NCBI RefSeq assembly: GCF_900497805.2
Contig: NW_020954702.1
Location: forward strand, 1,838,708 to 1,902,707
DNA: 64,000 nt
Direction: 5' to 3'
Source of the DNA: Vombatus ursinus
Taxonomy: Eukaryota; Chordata; Mammalia; Diprotodontia; Vombatidae
The notes under the pieces are model-generated. The model saw nothing but the letters and a program-made list of their open reading frames with translations, did no database searches and was not told the DNA's origin. Of this stretch, positions 58,325-64,000 are shown in pieces. A program made the position numbers and the translations under genes. The first letter of the stretch is position 1; every line of letters begins with the position of its first letter.

Positions 58325-58955
58325 CCCTGCCTCCTTCCCTATTACTGTTGAATGCACCATTATCCTTCCAGTCACACAGCCTAGATGCCATCCCCACCTT
58401 CTCACTCTTTTTCATTCTCTATATCCAATCTGTTACCAAGTCCTGTCATTTCTACCTTTGCAATATTTCTGGTAAACCACCCTTCTCTCCTCTGATCTCC
58501 TCTTAGCCTCCTTTCATCAATTCTCTCCCCACTCCACTCTATCTTCCATTTAGTATGACTTCCTATTTACCTCCAAGATCAAATATAAAATACTCTGACT
58601 TTTAAAGCCCTTTACACCCTAGCTCCTTCCTGTATTTTCATTCTTCTTACAATTTCCTCCCCTCCTATGATCTGGAGACACTGTCTCCTTGCTTTTCCTT
58701 GTGCATGACACTTCTCTGTGCATTTGCACTGACTTTCCTTCATGCTTGGAATGTTCTTCCCCATCTCCTCCTCCTGGATTTATTTTGTTTGCTTTTTGTC
58801 TCAACCAAAATCCTACCTTGTGCAAGAAACCTTTCGTAATGTTAGTAATGTCTTCCTTCTGAAATTAACTCCAGTTTAACTTGTATATATCTTGTGCGTG
58901 CAATGTTGTTTGAATGTTGTCTTTCCCATTAGATTGTGAGCACCTTAAGAATATC
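58325..58955 (+). repeat. L2 LINE 3' half
   Basis: CCTTCCCTATTACTGTTGAA, CACCATTATCCTTCCAGTCA, TATCCAATCTGTTACCAAG, TAAAATACTCTGACTTTTAA, TGCTTGGAATGTTCTTCCCC, CCCATTAGATTGTGAGCACC: L2 order from late RT to near the 3' end. Its very last bases are lost at the junction with the next L2. Confidence 0.85.
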
Positions 58956-60590
58956 AACTAAAAGCCTTCATAATCTGATACCTTCCTTGCTAGAGATTGT
59001 CCTATATTTCACCTTTCCTGCGTGACTAAACTCCTTGAAAAAGTCATCTAAAAACATGATTCCTCTTCCTTTCTTTTTATTCTTTTCAAAACCCTCTCTA
59101 ATGTAATTTCTGACTTCATTGTGCAATGAAACTGCCATCTCCAAAATTACCAGTGATCTCATAATTGTCAAGCTCTTTTCTTGCTCCTCCCTAACATTCC
59201 TGAGGCATTTGGCCTATTATTTACCTTCTTCTCCTGATTATTTTAATCCTGGTTTTCTTCATATCTATCCAATCACTCCTCATTCTCTTTTCCTGATTCT
59301 GCATCCAAATTATGTCCACTAATCATAGGTGTCATCCAAGGTTCTGTCTTGTGCTCCCTTCTCTTAAAAAACTCTATAGTATTTCACATGGTAATTTTAT
59401 CAGCTTCAATAAATTCAATTATTATGCCAATTATTCTCATATATACATGTATGTATTTGTATATATGTATCTGTAAGAATATATACACATACACGTGTGT
59501 ATTTGAGTATACACATATGAATGTGTGTTATATATTTATTATGAGCATGTGTACATATATGCATACATGTGTATGTATGTACTCCTAGTCTTGCTGCTGA
59601 ACTGCAGTCCCATATCAGTATCTCAAACTAAATATCCTATCAACATCTTAAACTCAACATGTCCAAAACAGAACTCATTTTCTTTTCTTGTAAATTCTCC
59701 CCATTTTGTGAACTTCCCTCTTACTATTAAGAGTACCGCAATTGTCCCAGTCACCCAGGCCAGCAACCACAATGACATTCTTGATTTCTCACCCTTAGTC
59801 ACCCCACATATCCAATCTATTGCTTAATCTTGTCTGTTCTATCTTCACAAAGCAACTCCAATACATTCTCTCCTCTCCACCAACAGAACTAACCACAATT
59901 CACTATCTCTTCACCTCTCATGCATACTACTGCAATAGCCTAATTATTTTGCCCATCTCAAGCTTATCCCTACCCCAATATATCCTCCAATAGGCTGTCT
60001 AGGTGCTAATTTTTCTAAAGCTCAAGTCTGAAAATGTTATCATCCTGCACCTCCAAACAAGTTTCAGTGGCTCCTTTACATGCAGTACCAAATATAGTTT
60101 TCTGTTTGTCAATTAAAAGCATTCATAATCTGACACCTTCCTACATTTCAAGGTTTCTTACAGTATACTCCCCTCTACAGTCCAACTATACTGGATTTCC
60201 TTCAGTTCCTTGAGCATGACACTCCCTCTCTGCCTTCATGTCTTTGAACTTGTTGTCCCTTAAGCTTGGAATCTTTGGTCTCCTTTTCTCCACCATTTAG
60301 TTTCCTTAGCTTCCTTCAGGCCTCAGCTCAAATCCCACCTTATACAAAAACCTTCCTCCCAGCTGCTAATGCTAACCCTTTCACATTACCTTTATCTTCT
60401 TGCTATATATCTTGAATGTACATAGTTATATAGTTATTTCCATTTTGTTTTGCCTGTTACTCCTTAATGACAGGGACTTTTTTGTTGCTTTTTTCCTCCC
60501 TTTGCTGTCTTTGTAGCCCTAGTAGCACTTGGCAGAATGCCTAGAACATAGTAAGTGCCTAATAAATGACTGAATGACTGACTGAAACAT
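58956..60590 (+). repeat. L2 LINE RT to 3' end, second in line
   Basis: RT wording from 59025 (GACTAAACTCCTTGAAAAAG), through the core (59330-59420, GGTGTCATCCAAGGTTCTGT) to the 3' terminus (GCACTTGGCAGAATGCCTAG, TAAGTGCCTAATAAATGACT). A TA/GT-rich tract at 59430-59580 interrupts it. Lies head to tail behind the L2 at 58325. Confidence 0.85.
59430..59580. repeat. TATA/TGTA-rich low-complexity tract inside L2
   Basis: Irregular alternation of ATAC, ATGT and GTGT motifs, expanded within the L2 RT region. Confidence 0.8.
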
Positions 60591-60599
60591 TATAAAGAA

Positions 60600-60675
60600 G
60601 TTTTGTATTTCAGATGGGGTGTGGACTAGATGGTCTCTGATAAACATCTAACTCTAATATACCAAGATTTTAGTT
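60600..60675 (+). repeat. CR1/L3 LINE 3' terminus, short
   Basis: GGTGTGGACTAGATGGTCTC and CATCTAACTCTAATATACCA fit the L3 end GGACTAGATGACCTC...CCAACTCTGAGATTC. Only about 75 bases. Confidence 0.55.
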
Positions 60676-61112
60676 TGTAATCATCATCATTTTCCAATCC
60701 AGAAAAAGTGAAAATTTCAATGATTGATAACAAGCCATAGAATGAGTGAGACAGCATTTTTAGACTCTTCATTTCAAGATTTAAATCAAAAGCGCAGGTT
60801 AAAATGTAATAGCCCACTTGTGACTAAAAAAATATTTTTGTTTGATCATTATAATTTGTGCTCTAGTGAAAGACTTCATACTAAGCATCAAATTAGATAA
60901 AATCTAATCTAATGAATTTAAGTTTAGAAAATAAAGATGCCACAAACAAGCACGGTAAGCATAAGAACATCAAGAATAAAGGTAAACATTGTCACTTGTG
61001 CTATATAGTCAAATTATGATTATTCATCTTGCAATAAGGAACATCAGGATAATCTAAGTAAATTTGCAATGCATTTTTCTGACTAGATTTTAACATGGTT
61101 GTGTTTAGTGTT
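60676..61112. other. Unassigned AT-rich sequence
   Basis: About 440 bases without a recognised repeat or frame of interest. Confidence 0.4.
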
Positions 61113-61114
61113 CT

Positions 61115-64000
61115 GAGGAGTTAGGATTATAACCAAGAATCAACTACCCAGCAAAATTGAATATAATCTTTCTGGGGTGGGGGAATGGATATTTAATTAA
61201 ATAGAGGACTTTCAAGCATTTCTAATTAAAAGACCAGAGCTGAATAAAAAAATATGACCTCCAAATAAAAGACTCAAGGAAAATATAAAAAGGTAAAAAA
61301 GAAATAAGAAATAAAAAATATAAGAAATTCAATAAGGTTAAATTGTTTATATTTCTATAAGGCAAGATAATATGTATAAGAGCCATGAAAAAGATTTTAT
61401 AATGGAGGGGATGATTGGAGTTGGGGGAAGGTAAAGCTTAAACCTTACTCTCATCAAAATTGGCTCAAAGAGGGAATAACATATATACTCAGTTGCATAC
61501 AGAAATCTATCTTACCCTATAAGGAAGCAAAAGTGGATGGGGATAATAGAAGAGAGCAGGGGGGACTGATAAAAGGGTAAGAAGATTGGGGAAGGTGGTG
61601 ATCAGAAGCAAAACACCTGTGAGGAGGAAAGGGAGAGGGAAGAGTCAAAAAGAGAGGGAATAAACAATAGAAAATAGTATGGAGGGCAATATATAGTTAG
61701 TTTTCATAACTATAAATGTGAATGGTATGAACTCACCCCTAAAATGGAAGCAGATAGCAGAATGGCTTAAAAAACAAAATCCTACAATATGTTGTTTACA
61801 AAAAATACATTTGAAGCTGAGAGACACACACACAGGGTAAAGGTAAGGGGCTGGAGCAGAATCTATTATGCTCAAGCAAAGAAAGCAGGGGTAGCAATCA
61901 TGATCTCAGACAAAGTAAAAGCAAAAGTAAATCTAATTAAAAGAGATAATGAACAAAAGTATATCTTTCTGAAAGATACTACAGGCAATGAAGTCACATC
62001 AGTACTAAACATACATGTACCTAATGTTATAGTTTCTATATTTTTGAAGTAGAAGTTGAATGAGTTACAGGAGGAAATAGATAATAAAACTAAACTAGTG
62101 GGGGATTTTTTCCTCTCAGAACTAGATAAATCTAACCAAAAAATTAACAAGAAAGAAGTGAAGGAAGTGAATAAAATTCTGGAAAAGTTAGATATGATAA
62201 ATCTCTGGAGAAAATTGAATGGGAATAAAAAGGAATATACCTTTTTCTCAGCAGTACATGGCACTTACACAAAAATGGACTATATATTTCGACATAAAAA
62301 CCTCACAACAAAATGCAGAAAAGCAGAATTATTAAATGCATCCTTTTCAGATCATCATCTAATAAAAATTATGTTCAACAATAGACAGTGGAAAGAAAGA
62401 TTAAAATTTAATTGGAAATTAAATAGCCTAATCCTGAAAAATAAATGAGTTGAAGAGTAACTCATAGAAACAATCGATAACTTCATTACAGAGAATGACA
62501 ATGACACAACACAACAAAATTTATGGAATGCAGTCAAAGCAGTACTTAGGGGGAAATTTATATTTCTAATTGCTTACATCAATAAGATAGAGAAAAAAGA
62601 GATCAATTAATTGAGTATGCAACTCAAAAAACTAGAAAAAGGACAAATTGAAAATCCCCAATTAAACATCAAATTGGAAATCCTGAAAATCAAAGGATAG
62701 ATCAATAAAATTGACAGTAAGAAAGCCATTGAACTAATAAATAAAACTAAAAACTGGTTTTATGAAAAAAACAATAAAATAGATAAATCATTGGTTAATT
62801 TGATTTTAAAAAAGAAAGGAGAAAACCAAATTACTAGTATCAAAAATGAAAGGGCTGAATTCATCAACAATGAAGAGGAACTTAAGACAATTCTTAGGAG
62901 CTATTTTGCCCAATTATATGCCAATAAATTTGATGATCTAAATGAAACATAAATATAAATTATCCAGTTTAACACAAGAAGAAATAAAATACTTAAATAA
63001 CCCCATCATATAAAAAGAAATTGAAGAAGCCATCAATGAACTCCCTAAGGAAAAATCCTCAGGACCAGATGGATTCACAAAAGAATTCTATCAAACATTT
63101 AAAGAACAATTAATCCCATTACTATATAAACCACCTGAAAAAATAGGCAAAGAAGGAGTCCTACCAAATTCCTTTTACAACACAAATTTGGTGCTGATAC
63201 CTAAACCAGGAAGAGCCGAAACAGAGAAAGAAAATTGTAGACCAATTTCCCTAATGAATATTGATGTAAAATTTAAATAAAACACTAGCAAAGAGATATA
63301 ACAAGGATCATACATTATAACCAGGTGGGATTTGTACCAGGAATGCAGGGCTGGTTCAATATTAGGAAAACTTTCAGCATAATTGACCATATCAATAACA
63401 AAACCAGCAGAAATCATACAATTATCTCAACTGATACAAAAAAAGCCTTTGACAAAATACAGCACCGATTCCTATTAAACACATGAGAGAACATAGGACT
63501 AAATGGAGCTTACCTTAACAAGAAGTAATATTTCTCTAAAGCCATTAGCAAACATTATCTATAATGGGGATAATCTAGAAGTCTCCCTAATATAATCAGG
63601 GGTGAAGCAAGGATTCCCATTATCACCTCTTATTTAATATTGTACTAGAAATGTTAGCTATATCAATAACAAATGAAAAAGAAATTGAAGGAATTAGAAT
63701 AGGCAATGAGGAAACAAAACTATCAATCTTTGCAGATGTGACACTATACTTAGAAAATCCTAGAGAATCAACTAAAAAGCTACTTGAAAGTATTAATTTT
63801 AGCAAAGCTGCAGGATATAAAATATACCCACATAAGTCAACAGCATTTCTATGTATTACCAACAAAGTCTAGCGGCAAGAGATAGAGAAATTCCATTTAA
63901 AATAACTGTAGACAATATAAAATACTTGGGAGTCTACCTGCCAAGACAAACCCAAGAACTATATGAACACAACTATAAAATACTTCACACAAATAAAGTC
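61115..64000 (+). repeat. L1 LINE, end of ORF1 and most of ORF2, runs off window
   Basis: 61115-61300 is the end of ORF1. ORF2 starts near 61690: the endonuclease to about 62440 (TLNIHVPN-type wording, SDHHLI near 62350), then the linker (AVKAVLRGKFIF, LEKGQIENPQLNI). The RT follows: [15 protein letters not shown] (63040-63085), [19 protein letters not shown] (63195-63250), and FADVTLY at 63730-63750, where the active-site FADD has lost its second Asp. Stops occur at several places, for example after NLILKNK (62446). The element is therefore dead; its C-terminus lies beyond base 64000. Confidence 0.9.

Noticed and set aside
62056-62448. 130-residue frame resembling a protein gene
   Set aside because: It is the L1 ORF2 endonuclease region between stops.

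Overview
The window is a mammalian nuclear sequence, almost certainly from a marsupial. It is AT-rich, has no convincing protein-coding gene on either strand, and is densely packed with interspersed repeats. The marsupial assignment rests on the repeats: many tRNA-derived SINEs of the MAR1/WSINE1 type (starting GGGGCAGCTAGGTGG), L1 elements with marsupial-type 5' UTR and 3' UTR sequence, RTE fragments, and long L2 and CR1/L3 LINEs in a state of preservation unusual for placental mammals. I cannot tell the species from the sequence alone. All family assignments were made by eye from remembered consensus sequences; no search was run.

The one functional locus I recognise is a pair of microRNA hairpins on the + strand: mir-99a (53747-53828) and let-7c (54490-54573). 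Their mature 5' arms start 741 bases apart, close to the spacing I recall in human. This is the mir-99a/let-7c/mir-125b-2 cluster, which in human lies inside the non-coding host gene MIR99AHG (LINC00478) on chromosome 21. mir-125b-2 lies tens of kilobases downstream in human, so it is expected to the right of this window. The miR-99a 5' arm is unchanged from the human one. let-7c keeps its whole seed but carries A instead of the usual U at base 1. The pair sits in the only long repeat-poor stretch of the window (about 50.35-54.74 kb).

Layout. 0-7.5 kb: SINEs, a CR1/L3 3' end, an L2 with two SINEs inside, an L1 3' end (-), an L1 ORF2 piece (+) and unassigned sequence. 7.5-14.4 kb: three minus-strand L1 pieces carrying two 7SL RNA pseudogene fragments, a SINE and an RTE-like SINE. 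14.4-21.4 kb: mostly unassigned sequence plus SINEs, L2, a hAT-type MITE, an RTE endonuclease piece and a CR1/L3 reverse-transcriptase piece. 21.5-25.0 kb: an old, internally short endogenous retrovirus with two LTRs and a tRNA-Leu-like primer site. 25-29.5 kb: L2 tail, unassigned DNA, a GATA microsatellite holding a 10-N gap, L2 and L1. 29.5-34.9 kb: L1 5' half invaded by L2 and SINE, plus L1 fragments. 34.9-42.4 kb: one old minus-strand L1 split by a 2.6-kb L2 and a Tigger-like DNA transposon. 43.1-50.3 kb: three L1 5' ends in a row on the + strand followed by a rearranged L1 3' end. 50.3-54.7 kb: microRNA island. 54.7-60.7 kb: L2, MIR, RTE-like SINE and MAR1 in nested order, a minus-strand L1 and two L2 copies head to tail. 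61.1-64.0 kb: a + strand L1 running off the edge.

Boundaries of old repeats are uncertain by tens of bases, and blocks called unassigned may hold repeats I do not recognise.
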